Source of the DNA: Streptomyces sp. CCM_MD2014
GTDB lineage: Bacteria > Actinomycetota > Actinomycetes > Streptomycetales > Streptomycetaceae
Length of the DNA stretch: 64,000 nt
Assembly: GCF_000772045.1 (NCBI RefSeq)
Contig: NZ_CP009754.1
Coordinates: 5,890,001-5,954,000 of the forward strand
Reading direction: 5' to 3'
The notes beneath the pieces were generated by a model, which saw only the letters and a list, made by a program, of their open reading frames with translations, ran no database searches and was not told the origin of the DNA. Positions within the stretch are counted from its first letter, which is position 1. Each line of letters starts with the position of its first letter. The translations under genes were made by a program, and so were the position numbers. Shown here one piece after another: positions 44,958-53,394 of the stretch.

Positions 44958-45653
44958 GTGCTGCCTGGACGGGGACGAACCAGCCGAGCTGCCCGGCTGC
45001 CACGCATTCTGGGCACCCGCACCGCGTGGACACCCGTGGGCGACGGCGAGTTCTTCTGCCCCGGCTGCGGCGGCGACCGCAACTACACCCGGCTCACCGG
45101 CCACCGCCGCTTCACCGTGCTCGGCGTGCCCGTGCTGCCCCGCGGCGAGTCCGCGCCGGCCGTCGAGTGCGCGGCCTGCCGCCGCCACTACGGCACCGAC
45201 GTCCTCGACCACCCGACCACCACCCGCTTCTCCGCGATGCTCCGCGACGCCGTCCACACCGTCGCCCTGGCGGTCCTGACCGCGGGCGGCACCTGCTCCC
45301 GCACCTCGCTGGAGACCGCCGCCGTGGCGGTGCGCGCGGCCGGCTTCGAGGACTGCACCGAGGACCGGCTGAACGCGCTCGTCGAGGCGCTGGAGGCGGA
45401 CACCGGCCGGGTCCGCGGCGAACCCTGCGTGCCGGGCCTGGCGATAGAACTGCACGAGGCCCTGGACCCGCTGGCCCCGCACCTCGCCGCCGTCGGCCGC
45501 GAGTCGATCCTCCTCCAGGGCGCCCGCATCGCCCTGGCCGACGGTCCCTACACCCCCGCCGAACGCGACGCCCTGGCCACCGTCGGCGCGGCCCTGACCC
45601 TCTGCTCCGACGACGTCACCCGCCTCCTGGAGTCGGCGGGGACGCCGTCCTAG
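44958..45653 (+). CDS. TerB-like protein with N-terminal zinc ribbon
   Basis: 231 aa from the GTG at 44958, with GGAGG six bases upstream. A CxxC...CxxC zinc ribbon (FFCPGCGGDRNYT, VECAACRRHYG) is followed by an all-helical TerB-type domain with two similar halves (ALAVLTAGGTCSRTSL; ARIALADGPYTPAERDALATVG). TerB proteins are named from tellurite resistance but mostly have unknown roles, perhaps metal-linked signalling. The 3' end overlaps the opposite-strand GNAT gene by four bases. Confidence 0.82.
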   Translation: MLPGRGRTSRAARLPRILGTRTAWTPVGDGEFFCPGCGGDRNYTRLTGHRRFTVLGVPVLPRGESAPAVECAACRRHYGTDVLDHPTTTRFSAMLRDAVHTVALAVLTAGGTCSRTSLETAAVAVRAAGFEDCTEDRLNALVEALEADTGRVRGEPCVPGLAIELHEALDPLAPHLAAVGRESILLQGARIALADGPYTPAERDALATVGAALTLCSDDVTRLLESAGTPS

Positions 45654-46207
45654 GGCAGGTCCTGCTCCGGCGCGAGGTCCAGCCGCATGATCTGGCGGTG
45701 CACGCCCGGTCCGAAGTAGTCCGGACGCAGTCCGCCGTCGGGTTCCTCGGGACGGAAGCCCAGGGACCGGTAGAGGAAGATGGCGGCGAGGTTGGCGGGC
45801 TCCACGGTGAGGCGGACCACCTGTATGCCGTCCCGGCGCAGACGGCTCAGGACCTCCCGCATCAACTCCCGGCCCAGCCCGTGGCGGCGCCGGTCCATGG
45901 TGACGCACAGCCCGAGTATCCAGCTGTCCGTACCGAGCGTCCGGGTGGCGGCCAGCACGTAGCCGCGCAGCCGGCCCGTACCGTCGTCGAGGACCAGGAA
46001 GTGCTCCTCGTACATGTCGAAGAGCTGGCGCAGCAGGAACCCGGGATAGGCGAAGTCCTGGAAGACCTCCTCGTCCAGCCGCCGCAGCTCCGGCAGATCG
46101 GACTCCCGTGCCGTGCGCAGGTCCAGTGGCAGGTCGTCCGGTGGCAGGCCGGTTCCGGTGAGCGGGTCGTGGTGGTCGAGGGAACGTTCCAGCGGTTCGG
46201 CGGTCAT
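45650..46207 (-). CDS. GNAT-family N-acetyltransferase
   Basis: 185 aa. Acetyl-CoA motif RRRHGLGRELMREVL at about 115-130 and the downstream VEPANLAAIFLYRSLGF are classic GNAT elements. An unusual 30-residue acidic N-terminus precedes LRTARESDLPELRRL. Substrate unknown. It is divergent from the SCO2525-type cassette and shares its regulatory region. Confidence 0.9.
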   Translation of the reverse strand: MTAEPLERSLDHHDPLTGTGLPPDDLPLDLRTARESDLPELRRLDEEVFQDFAYPGFLLRQLFDMYEEHFLVLDDGTGRLRGYVLAATRTLGTDSWILGLCVTMDRRRHGLGRELMREVLSRLRRDGIQVVRLTVEPANLAAIFLYRSLGFRPEEPDGGLRPDYFGPGVHRQIMRLDLAPEQDLP

Positions 46208-46387
46208 GCAACCCCCTGGTCTGCGTCAACTCTCGGGCATCCGTGCCGCACTCGGTCGAGTGAAGGACTCCTGTGGCGGCCAGTGTCTGCTTCTGGCTAG
46301 AGTGAGCGCCCAACTTCCCTCATGCAAGGGCGAGTTCGGGTGTGCGACCATGCGCCCGACGTGCGCCGGGCGGATGAGGATGGCGTA

Positions 46388-46428
46388 TTCACGTACTGGT
46401 TCGTAGTGACGGTGTCACTTACCGTGAA
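46388..46428 (+). promoter_or_regulatory. Nested palindrome, candidate BldD site, upstream of the cassette
   Basis: AGTGAC-GGT-GTCACT (46405-46419) is perfect and fits the BldD half-site pattern AGTGA-Nm-TCAC. Outer arms TTCACGTA (46388-46395) and TACCGTGAA (46420-46428) extend the symmetry. It lies 50-90 bases before the methyltransferase start. Confidence 0.5.
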
Positions 46429-46476
46429 CAGTGCTGGGGATATGTCCAAAATCGAATGGAACGTGGCAGGGTGACT

Positions 46477-47229
46477 ATGGATCGCAACGCCGACGCGCCT
46501 TGGTCGAAGTTCGATCCAGAGGTGTACGTCGACAACAACTACCGGACACCACTCGAAGTGGACCTGCTGATCGTCCGGTTGATGCGCGACTACTTCACCC
46601 GCTGCTTCGACGGCGCCCTCCCGCGCACCGCGCGCGGCATCGACGTCGGCGCCGGAGCCAACCTGTACCCCGCCCTGTCCATGCTGCCGTGGTGCGAGAA
46701 GCTGCTCCTGCTGGAGTACGCGCACCCGAACGTCGAGTACCTGGAGAAGCAGGTCTCCCCGGCCGGGTACGACATCGCCTGGGACCCCTTCTGGGACGTG
46801 CTGCGCGAGGTGCCCGCCTACGCCGCCGTCGAACCGAGACCGCTGGTCGCCGACATCGTCCGGGTCGAGCGCGGCAACCTGTTCGACCTGGAGGGCGGGG
46901 ACCGGCGCTGGTCCCTGGGGACCATGTTCTTCGTCGCGGACTCCATGTCCGAGGCCCCCGAGGAGTTCCACCGGGGCGTGCGGTGCTTCATGAACGCGCT
47001 GGACCGGGGGGCGCCGTTCGCCGCCGCCTTCATGAAGGAGTCCCTCGGCTACCGAGTCGGCGAACACGACTACCCGGCCTACCGGGTGAACGAGGAGACG
47101 GTCAGACAGAGCCTGGAGCCGTTCACGGGGGAGCTGGAGATCCACGACCTGCACCACTCGGTGCGGCCGGGACACGAGGGAATGCTCCTCGCCCTGGGAC
47201 GGCGCGATTCCGAGATTGCCGCCCCGTAG
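46477..47229 (+). CDS. SCO2525-family SAM-dependent methyltransferase-like protein
   Basis: 250 aa from the ATG at 46477 (MDRNADAPW); an ATG at 46456 is in frame. The Rossmann-type start GIDVGAGANLYPAL, then KLLLLEYAHPNVEYLEKQ and a late FFVADSMSE match the NNMT/PNMT/TEMT-like methyltransferase group (WSKFDPEVYVDNNY resembles its N-terminal YW region). The substrate is unknown. It is the first gene of a same-strand cassette of six genes running to 53239. From memory it corresponds to S. coelicolor SCO2525. Confidence 0.85.
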   Translation: MDRNADAPWSKFDPEVYVDNNYRTPLEVDLLIVRLMRDYFTRCFDGALPRTARGIDVGAGANLYPALSMLPWCEKLLLLEYAHPNVEYLEKQVSPAGYDIAWDPFWDVLREVPAYAAVEPRPLVADIVRVERGNLFDLEGGDRRWSLGTMFFVADSMSEAPEEFHRGVRCFMNALDRGAPFAAAFMKESLGYRVGEHDYPAYRVNEETVRQSLEPFTGELEIHDLHHSVRPGHEGMLLALGRRDSEIAAP

Positions 47230-47313
47230 GAACGGGGACATGCTCAACGGGGACCATCACAACGGGGACGCTGCCGAACACAGGGCAACGAGATCTGTAC
47301 GAGGGGTGCGGGG

Positions 47314-49158
47314 ATGCAGATCAAGCCACGCCAGCACCTGCTGGACATCTGGCAGGCCATGGCCCGTCATTCGTTCGACGACGGCAAGCTCGTCCGGGGG
47401 GACACCGACGGACTGAGCAGCGTCGCGGACGCCGAACGCCTGCTCTGCCTGCTGTATCCGGCCACCGAGGTCCCCGCCTTCCGCCTCGACCAGCCGGACA
47501 CCACCGAACGCGACGTCCTGCGCGCCCTCGACCGGGTCGGCAGCCGGCTGGAGATCCCGCCCAACCTGATCGCCGCGCTGACCCAGTTCATGCGCACCCA
47601 CACCGGCACGGACGACAGCCCCACCTTCTCCGGCGGACACTACTTCCGCCCCTCCGAGCCCGGCGGCACCGTCAGCCACGAGCAGCGCCAGCTCGGCGTG
47701 GTCGACTCCTACTCCATGTCCGTCACGCTCTGCCTCGCCACCCTCGGTTTCCTCAAGGTCTACGAGGGCACCACGACCCGGCCCGAGGTCCTCAAGGCGA
47801 TCGCCGAGCTGAGGGAGGCGACCAACGACCGGCTGACCGCCGCGATGGTCAGCCTGCTGCGCTCCTTCGCCGTGAACGTCTTCGACTCCGAGTCGGAGCA
47901 GGGCAAGCGGCTCATCCAGGTCATCGGCCAGGGCGGACAGTCCGACCGGATCGTCCTCCAGCAGTTCTCCCGCCGGTTACGCCCGCTGCGCGCCACCATC
48001 ATCGAGAGCCTGTCGCGAGGCATTCAGGTCGACGAGGGCATCCGCGACGAGAGCCAGCTCTTCGAGTGCGGCTGGGCCTGGGGCATCGTCGAGGGCGCCC
48101 CGAAGATCACCGACCTGAACGCCGACGTCCCCGGCCAGCCCGACGGCATCGCCGACCGGCTGCCCTACGTGTACTTCACCGTCGTCGCCCTCGACGGCAT
48201 CCAGGACCTGTTCTCCGACCGCACCCTCACCCTCGGCCTGCTCGACGAGGACCAGCAGAAACTCGCCGAGATGCTGCGCCTGCGCTGGGAGCTGAGCCAG
48301 CAGTACTGGTCCGCGATCGCCCGCTTCGGCGGCGAGCGCTGGCCCCTGGAGGACCTGCCCTGGCAGACCACCGGCCTGCGCCTGGAGTCCGAGTACTTCT
48401 CCCTGACCGTCGCGGCCATCCTCGTCCACGACCTGGTCCGCCGGAAGGCGACGGACGACGACCTCACCCGCACCGTCGCCATCATGGAGCGCCTCGCCGA
48501 CCGCGGCCGGGTCACCAGCCGCATGACCAAGAACGACCCGACGATCCTGCTGCACACCCCCGGCGTCACCATGCCGCTCGCCGGGTCCGAGCGTACGGGC
48601 GGCCAACTCATGTGGCGGATGACCGACTTCTCCGCCCAGCTCCTCAAACGGATCATCCAGCTCGCCGAACTCTCCCGGAACATCGGCGCCCAGGACCGGC
48701 TGCTCCGCCTCGCCGAGCAGTCCTTCGAGCACCTGTGGAAGCGGCGCATCGACGAGGGGGAGGGCTCCGGCCTCTGGGACAACATCCGGGCGGTCTACCC
48801 CGACGCCCACGACGCCGGACTGCGCATGTCCTGGAGCATCACCGAGCGCGTCACCGAGTGCCTCGTCGCCGCCCGCATCCTCTACGAGCAGCAACCCATC
48901 CGCAGCCCCGAACTCGCCGAATTGGCGCGCGAGTTGCTGAGTGAGGCCACCCACCTGTTCGGCAAGGAGCAACTGGAGGCGTCCGCCGCCCCCGACGGAA
49001 GCAGAGCCCGGGCCATGCGGAGCATCGAGAGCCGCCTCGACCACGCCCGCAGCCTGGTCGACGACCGGCCCGCGACCGCCTTCGCCCTGGCCCTGCCCGT
49101 GCTCCAGGAACTCGACACCCTGGCCCAGGCCAGGGGCGCCGCCGCCCAGGAGGTGTGA
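47314..49158 (+). CDS. SCO2524-family protein, function unknown (contains a TTA codon)
   Basis: 614 aa, mostly helical, with no recognised catalytic motif. HLLDIWQAMARHSF at the N-terminus and regularly spaced Leu/Arg helices suggest a scaffold or binding protein. Leucine 222 is encoded by TTA at 47977-47979, the codon read by the developmental tRNA bldA, which would delay its synthesis. The stop overlaps the next start as GTGA. There is no signal peptide or TM segment. Confidence 0.85.
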   Translation: MQIKPRQHLLDIWQAMARHSFDDGKLVRGDTDGLSSVADAERLLCLLYPATEVPAFRLDQPDTTERDVLRALDRVGSRLEIPPNLIAALTQFMRTHTGTDDSPTFSGGHYFRPSEPGGTVSHEQRQLGVVDSYSMSVTLCLATLGFLKVYEGTTTRPEVLKAIAELREATNDRLTAAMVSLLRSFAVNVFDSESEQGKRLIQVIGQGGQSDRIVLQQFSRRLRPLRATIIESLSRGIQVDEGIRDESQLFECGWAWGIVEGAPKITDLNADVPGQPDGIADRLPYVYFTVVALDGIQDLFSDRTLTLGLLDEDQQKLAEMLRLRWELSQQYWSAIARFGGERWPLEDLPWQTTGLRLESEYFSLTVAAILVHDLVRRKATDDDLTRTVAIMERLADRGRVTSRMTKNDPTILLHTPGVTMPLAGSERTGGQLMWRMTDFSAQLLKRIIQLAELSRNIGAQDRLLRLAEQSFEHLWKRRIDEGEGSGLWDNIRAVYPDAHDAGLRMSWSITERVTECLVAARILYEQQPIRSPELAELARELLSEATHLFGKEQLEASAAPDGSRARAMRSIESRLDHARSLVDDRPATAFALALPVLQELDTLAQARGAAAQEV

Positions 49159-50078
49159 GGGTGCTGGTCTTCGCCGCCTCCGACAAGGGAGGCACGGGAC
49201 GCTCGGTCACCAGCGCCAACCTGGCCTACCAGCGGGCCCTCACCGGTGACCACGTGGCCTACGTCGACTTCGACTTCGGCTCGCCCACCGCCGCCGCCGT
49301 CTTCGACGTGCCCGGCGCCATGCGCGGCACCGAGGAACTGGGCCTGCACTCCTACCTGGAGGGCGAGACCGCCGAACCGGTCCGCATCGACGTCTGGCGG
49401 CAGACCGAGCACCCCCTGCTGCGCGCCCGCCCCAACCAGTCCGGCCGCCTGGTCCTGTTCCCCGGCGACGCGGGCGGCGGCGAGTTCGCCACCGGCGAGG
49501 AGGCCCTGGAACGCTGCGTCGACCTGCTGCTCAAGCTCAACAACGAGTTCGACGTCACCTTCGTCGACCTCAGCGCCGGCCGCAGCTACGCCGTCGACAT
49601 GGTCCTCGACGCCACCGCCCACCCCCGGATGCGCAACGTCCCCTTCCGCTGGCTGGTCTTCCACCGCTGGACCCGCCAGCACGTGATCGCCGCCTCCGGA
49701 CTCGTCCACGCCGAGCACGGGATCATCGGCGGCGGTGTCGAGCGCGGCCACGACGAGGACGACCTGCGCTCCGCGATCCGCTTCGTGCGGGCAGCCGTGC
49801 CCGACCCCGAGTCGCCCCTGTGGTCGCAGGGCTCCACCGCCCAGGCCACCTGGATGCAGGCGTGCGACGAGGCGCTGCGCCGGCTCGCCGCCGAGCACCG
49901 CATCGGCGACAGCGTCGTCCTCGGCATCGTTCCGCTGGAACCCATCCTCCAGTGGCAGGAGCAGCTGATCACCGAGGAGGACGTCCTCTCCACCCAGATA
50001 GCGAACAAGGAGACCCTGGAGGCGCTGGAGGAGATCGCCCGGCGCCTGACGGACGACACCCACTGGGGGCGGCTGTGA
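49155..50078 (+). CDS. SCO2523-family variant P-loop protein (MinD/ParA-like)
   Basis: 307 aa. The N-terminus VLVFAASDKGGTGRSVTS is a deviant Walker A (KGGxGK(T/S)) in which the second lysine is arginine while the signature first lysine is kept. DFDFGSPTAA follows as in MinD/ParA (switch I) and VTFVDLSAGRSY as the Walker B region. It resembles a membrane- or partner-localising ATPase with altered nucleotide handling. GTGA and ATGA-type overlaps bind it to both neighbours. Confidence 0.85.
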   Translation: MRVLVFAASDKGGTGRSVTSANLAYQRALTGDHVAYVDFDFGSPTAAAVFDVPGAMRGTEELGLHSYLEGETAEPVRIDVWRQTEHPLLRARPNQSGRLVLFPGDAGGGEFATGEEALERCVDLLLKLNNEFDVTFVDLSAGRSYAVDMVLDATAHPRMRNVPFRWLVFHRWTRQHVIAASGLVHAEHGIIGGGVERGHDEDDLRSAIRFVRAAVPDPESPLWSQGSTAQATWMQACDEALRRLAAEHRIGDSVVLGIVPLEPILQWQEQLITEEDVLSTQIANKETLEALEEIARRLTDDTHWGRL

Positions 50079-51040
50079 CGGAGCCCGTGTTCCGCGAGAC
50101 CGCCGCCGAGCCGCGCACCCAGTCCGTTCCGCTGGCCCACCTCTCCGTGGAGCTCGGCCACCTCTACATGGAGGACTTCGAGGCCGGACCGGAGCGGCTG
50201 CGCGCGCACTTCGCCGAAGTACGGCCCTGGGTGGAGGCGGCCCGTACCGCCGCCACCGCCCGGGCCGGCGGCAAGCGGGCCCGGATCAGCACCTGCTTCC
50301 TCATCGACGACTACTTCACCCGTTTCTCCACCCCCGCCGACGTCGTCCCCATGCTCCTGGAGGAGGCCGAGCGGGCCGGACTGACCGTCGACTACCTGGC
50401 CCGCGAGTCCGGCTGCGCCGTCACCGGCAAGGTGCCCGTCGCCGAGGCGGTGGCCGCCCGTATCGTCGAGTCCCCGCCGCCGGGCAGCTACGGCCTGCGC
50501 CCGCCCGCCGCGCAGACCGGCTGGCTCGCCAACGGCGAACGCAGTCCCGTCGCCCGCGCCCCGCAGGCCATGAAGCGGGCCGTGCCCTGGCAGCCCCCGC
50601 ACGAGACCGCCGCCCGCCGCCACTCCGTCTTCCTCGACGTCGAGCTGTGGAGCGACGACGCCGACGGGCAGCGCCTGTGGTCCTGCCCCTTCCTCGCCGC
50701 CGTCTGGCAACTCGCCCGCCTCGGACTCCTGCGCAACGAGGGCGAGGCCGTCCTCGCGCCACGGCCGCACACCGCCGGCGGGTTCCCCGACAAGTGGGAC
50801 GAGCTGCCCACCCTGCTCCGGCTCAACGAGCGGGCGGACCCCTTCGCCGCCTACCGCACCTGCTCCGTCCTGCCCACCCGCTTCCTCCCCGTGGAGCACG
50901 CGGTCCGCGTGATCCTCGACCAGGTCCAGGTCGATCCCGGGGCACTGGCGCAGGTCGCCGACCGCTCCGGGAAGGAACGCATGCCCGTCCCCGACTCGGT
51001 CGCCGACCGCATCTCCTACGTGTACTACTCGGGGCCCTGA
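50075..51040 (+). CDS. SCO2522-family protein, function unknown
   Basis: 321 aa, beginning at the GTG that overlaps the previous stop. Recognisable segments: LAHLSVELGHLYMEDFEAGPERL, ISTCFLIDDYFTRFS, VVPMLLEEAERAGLTVDYLARESGC and HSVFLDVELWSDD. The pattern suggests an alpha/beta protein with conserved acidic residues but no named domain. Its stop is one base before the next start. Confidence 0.82.
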   Translation: MTEPVFRETAAEPRTQSVPLAHLSVELGHLYMEDFEAGPERLRAHFAEVRPWVEAARTAATARAGGKRARISTCFLIDDYFTRFSTPADVVPMLLEEAERAGLTVDYLARESGCAVTGKVPVAEAVAARIVESPPPGSYGLRPPAAQTGWLANGERSPVARAPQAMKRAVPWQPPHETAARRHSVFLDVELWSDDADGQRLWSCPFLAAVWQLARLGLLRNEGEAVLAPRPHTAGGFPDKWDELPTLLRLNERADPFAAYRTCSVLPTRFLPVEHAVRVILDQVQVDPGALAQVADRSGKERMPVPDSVADRISYVYYSGP

Positions 51041-51041
51041 C

Positions 51042-52022
51042 ATGGCGCCGCGGCAGAGCACCCCGCCCGTCGTTCTCGCCTGCGGCGAGATCCGCACCTG
51101 CCTGCTGCCCGCCCGGCAGGCCCTCGACATCCGATCCGCCGCCCAGCTCCTCGGTCTGCGCGCCGACGAACGCGTTCTGCTCTCCGAACGCCCCGGCCTC
51201 TACGCGCGTTCCCCCGACACCCTCACCGGCGTCGACTGCCCCCTGCCCAGCGCCAACGGCGCCCGCGTCCGCGCCGTCGGCACCGTCACCGCGCACGCCG
51301 CACTCACCGAGGGCCGGGTGCTGCAGACCTCCGCGTACTGCCGGATGCCCGGCACCGGACCCGACCAGCGGCGCCCCTGGGGCGAGTACCTGGTGCGGCC
51401 CGGAGTCGTCGAACCGCTCGGCAAGCTCCCCCGCGAGGCGGTCGCGCAGGGTGTCCTCGGCGGCCCCCGCCACGGCGACCTCGACGTCGGGCTCATCGCC
51501 GACGGCCTGCTCACCCGGGTACTGCGCCACCCCCTGCTCGACCAGCGCCCGCCCTTCCGCTCCCGCCCCACCCGGCTGCGCTGGGCGGCGCTGCCCGCGG
51601 CCCCCGGCGAGGGGCCCTCGCTGGAGCGGTTCACCCTCGCCGAGGACGAACTGCGCACCGTGCGCCTGCGTGTGCCCGAGGGCACCCCCGGCACCGAACT
51701 GGCCGCGCTCTGCGACGACCTCGCGCTGCACGACTGGCTGCTCACCACCGTCGTCCGCATGCTCGACGGCCTCCGTCTCGGCGCCGGAGCCGCCCAGGAC
51801 GCCGGCGCCGTCGTACGGACCCTGCGCCCGGCCGTCGACCACCTGCTCCACCTGTGGATGCCCGGCGCCCGGGTCGGCCGCGAACTCGCCGCGCTGTGGG
51901 ACCCGCTGGAGGAACGGCCCGGCTTCACCCGGCAATGGCAGGCCCTGGTGCAGCGCATCCGCGACCAGCTCACCCTGCACGCCATTCCCGCAGCCCACCG
52001 GGAGGTGGAGCCGGCTCCCTGA
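51042..52022 (+). CDS. SCO2521-family protein, function unknown
   Basis: 326 aa. PPVVLACGEIRTCLLPARQAL at the N-terminus, an alternation of strands and Arg-rich turns, then helices ending DHLLHLWMPGARVGRELAALW. No catalytic motif, TM or signal peptide. The start follows the upstream stop by two bases, so it is coupled within the cassette. Confidence 0.8.
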   Translation: MAPRQSTPPVVLACGEIRTCLLPARQALDIRSAAQLLGLRADERVLLSERPGLYARSPDTLTGVDCPLPSANGARVRAVGTVTAHAALTEGRVLQTSAYCRMPGTGPDQRRPWGEYLVRPGVVEPLGKLPREAVAQGVLGGPRHGDLDVGLIADGLLTRVLRHPLLDQRPPFRSRPTRLRWAALPAAPGEGPSLERFTLAEDELRTVRLRVPEGTPGTELAALCDDLALHDWLLTTVVRMLDGLRLGAGAAQDAGAVVRTLRPAVDHLLHLWMPGARVGRELAALWDPLEERPGFTRQWQALVQRIRDQLTLHAIPAAHREVEPAP

Positions 52023-52105
52023 CCGCGCCCCGCCGCCCGGCACGCACATCCCCGCACACCCGTCACCGCACGATCCGACGCGCATCCCAACGGGGGGAGA
52101 GCGAG

Positions 52106-53239
52106 ATGAGCACGGCACAGTCATCCCGACCCGACGACACGCCCCGCACCACCCACCCGATCGACCTAAGGGGGGATTCCCCCTGGACCCGCATGCTGCT
52201 GGTCGCCCTGGTCGTCGGCGGCCTCTTCTGGAGCGTCGCGGCGCTGCTGGACCCGGACGACGGCACGCTGCGGCAGTTCCTCGCCGCCGTGCTCTGCGCC
52301 GGCGCCGCCCTGGCCGTCCAGTACGTCCTCGGCCTGGCCCCGCGCCCGGGGCCGCGCCGGCTGGAGGACGACACCCGGCTGGAAGAGCACACCCGGCGGG
52401 TCGAGGACGCCCTGGCCGAGAACACCGCCGCCGTCCGCGACGGTCTGAGCCGGTACGACACCGAGCTGAAGTCGGGCCTGACCCGGCACACCGAGGACGT
52501 CAAGCAACTCGTCGAGACCCACGTCACCCAGGTCGACCACCGCCCCGCCGAGGCCGCCCGCACCCTGGACCCGGTCCGCATCGACAGCGTGCCCGACCTG
52601 GCCAAGGGCTTCGCCGACGTCCTGCTGCCCAGCCCGTCCATCCTGCACACCTTCGTCCACCTGGAGATGTCCCGGGTGGTCGGCCACATGGCGGACCTCA
52701 CCAACCTGAGCGCCGAGTGCCCCGGCGAGAACCACGACTGGATGCTGACCCTCACCCGGGCCGCCGAGCACTCCATCCTCGCCACCAGCACCTCCGTCGA
52801 CCGGCAGTTCTGGAACAGCGAGCCCGCCGGCCGCTACCTCGACGCCCAGCAGGCCGCCATCGAGGAACAGGGCGTGGCCGTACGCCGCCTGTTCCTGCTG
52901 GAGGGCGCCCGCGAACTCGACGACCGGCTGCTGCGGCTGTGCGAAGAACAGGAACTGCGCCGCATCGACGTACGCGTGGCGGTCCTGCCCGAGCTGCCCC
53001 CGCACCTCCAGCGCGGCACCACCAACGACTTCATCCTCTACGACGAGGAGGTGTCCTTCGAGATCGAGCAGGACCTGCGCGACGTCAACGTCCGCACCCG
53101 GCTCACCGCGCGCCAGGAGTACGTACGGGACCGGCTCAAGCGCTTCAGGGAACTCTGGGACGCGGGCATGGGCCTGCGCGAACTCGAGATGCGCGTCGAC
53201 GACGAGGAAGACGGAAACTGGATGGTGGACCGGGCCTGA
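52106..53239 (+). CDS. Two-TM membrane protein at the end of the SCO2521-2525 cassette
   Basis: 377 aa from the ATG at 52106, with a GGGGGGAG ribosome site. Two hydrophobic helices at about 30-48 and 58-76, a helical linker with a coiled-coil-like stretch (RLEDDTRLEEHTRRVEDAL, VRDGLSRYDTELKSGLTRH), then a soluble C-terminal domain (HSILATSTSVDRQFW, RRLFLLEGARELDDRLLRL) that resembles effector-like domains related to phospholipase D folds, without HKD motifs. Probably the membrane partner of the cassette. Confidence 0.72.
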   Translation: MSTAQSSRPDDTPRTTHPIDLRGDSPWTRMLLVALVVGGLFWSVAALLDPDDGTLRQFLAAVLCAGAALAVQYVLGLAPRPGPRRLEDDTRLEEHTRRVEDALAENTAAVRDGLSRYDTELKSGLTRHTEDVKQLVETHVTQVDHRPAEAARTLDPVRIDSVPDLAKGFADVLLPSPSILHTFVHLEMSRVVGHMADLTNLSAECPGENHDWMLTLTRAAEHSILATSTSVDRQFWNSEPAGRYLDAQQAAIEEQGVAVRRLFLLEGARELDDRLLRLCEEQELRRIDVRVAVLPELPPHLQRGTTNDFILYDEEVSFEIEQDLRDVNVRTRLTARQEYVRDRLKRFRELWDAGMGLRELEMRVDDEEDGNWMVDRA

Positions 53240-53250
53240 CCGCCGCCGCC

Positions 53251-53276
53251 TCCGTTACTCCCCGGGGAGTAACGGA
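53251..53276. promoter_or_regulatory. Perfect 26-bp palindrome between the cassette and the MMPL gene
   Basis: TCCGTTACTCCCC (53251-53263) is followed directly by its exact reverse complement GGGGAGTAACGGA (53264-53276). It starts 12 bases after the two-TM gene stop and ends 119 bases before the MMPL start. Confidence 0.88.
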
Positions 53277-53394
53277 CGGCCCCGTGTCTCCCCCGGCAGT
53301 ATCCCGAGGCTCGCCCTCACGCCCGACGCGTCGGCATCCCGCCGCCGGAAGTCTGGAGACCCACCCAGACATTCACCGGAGGGAGGCCCGCCAG

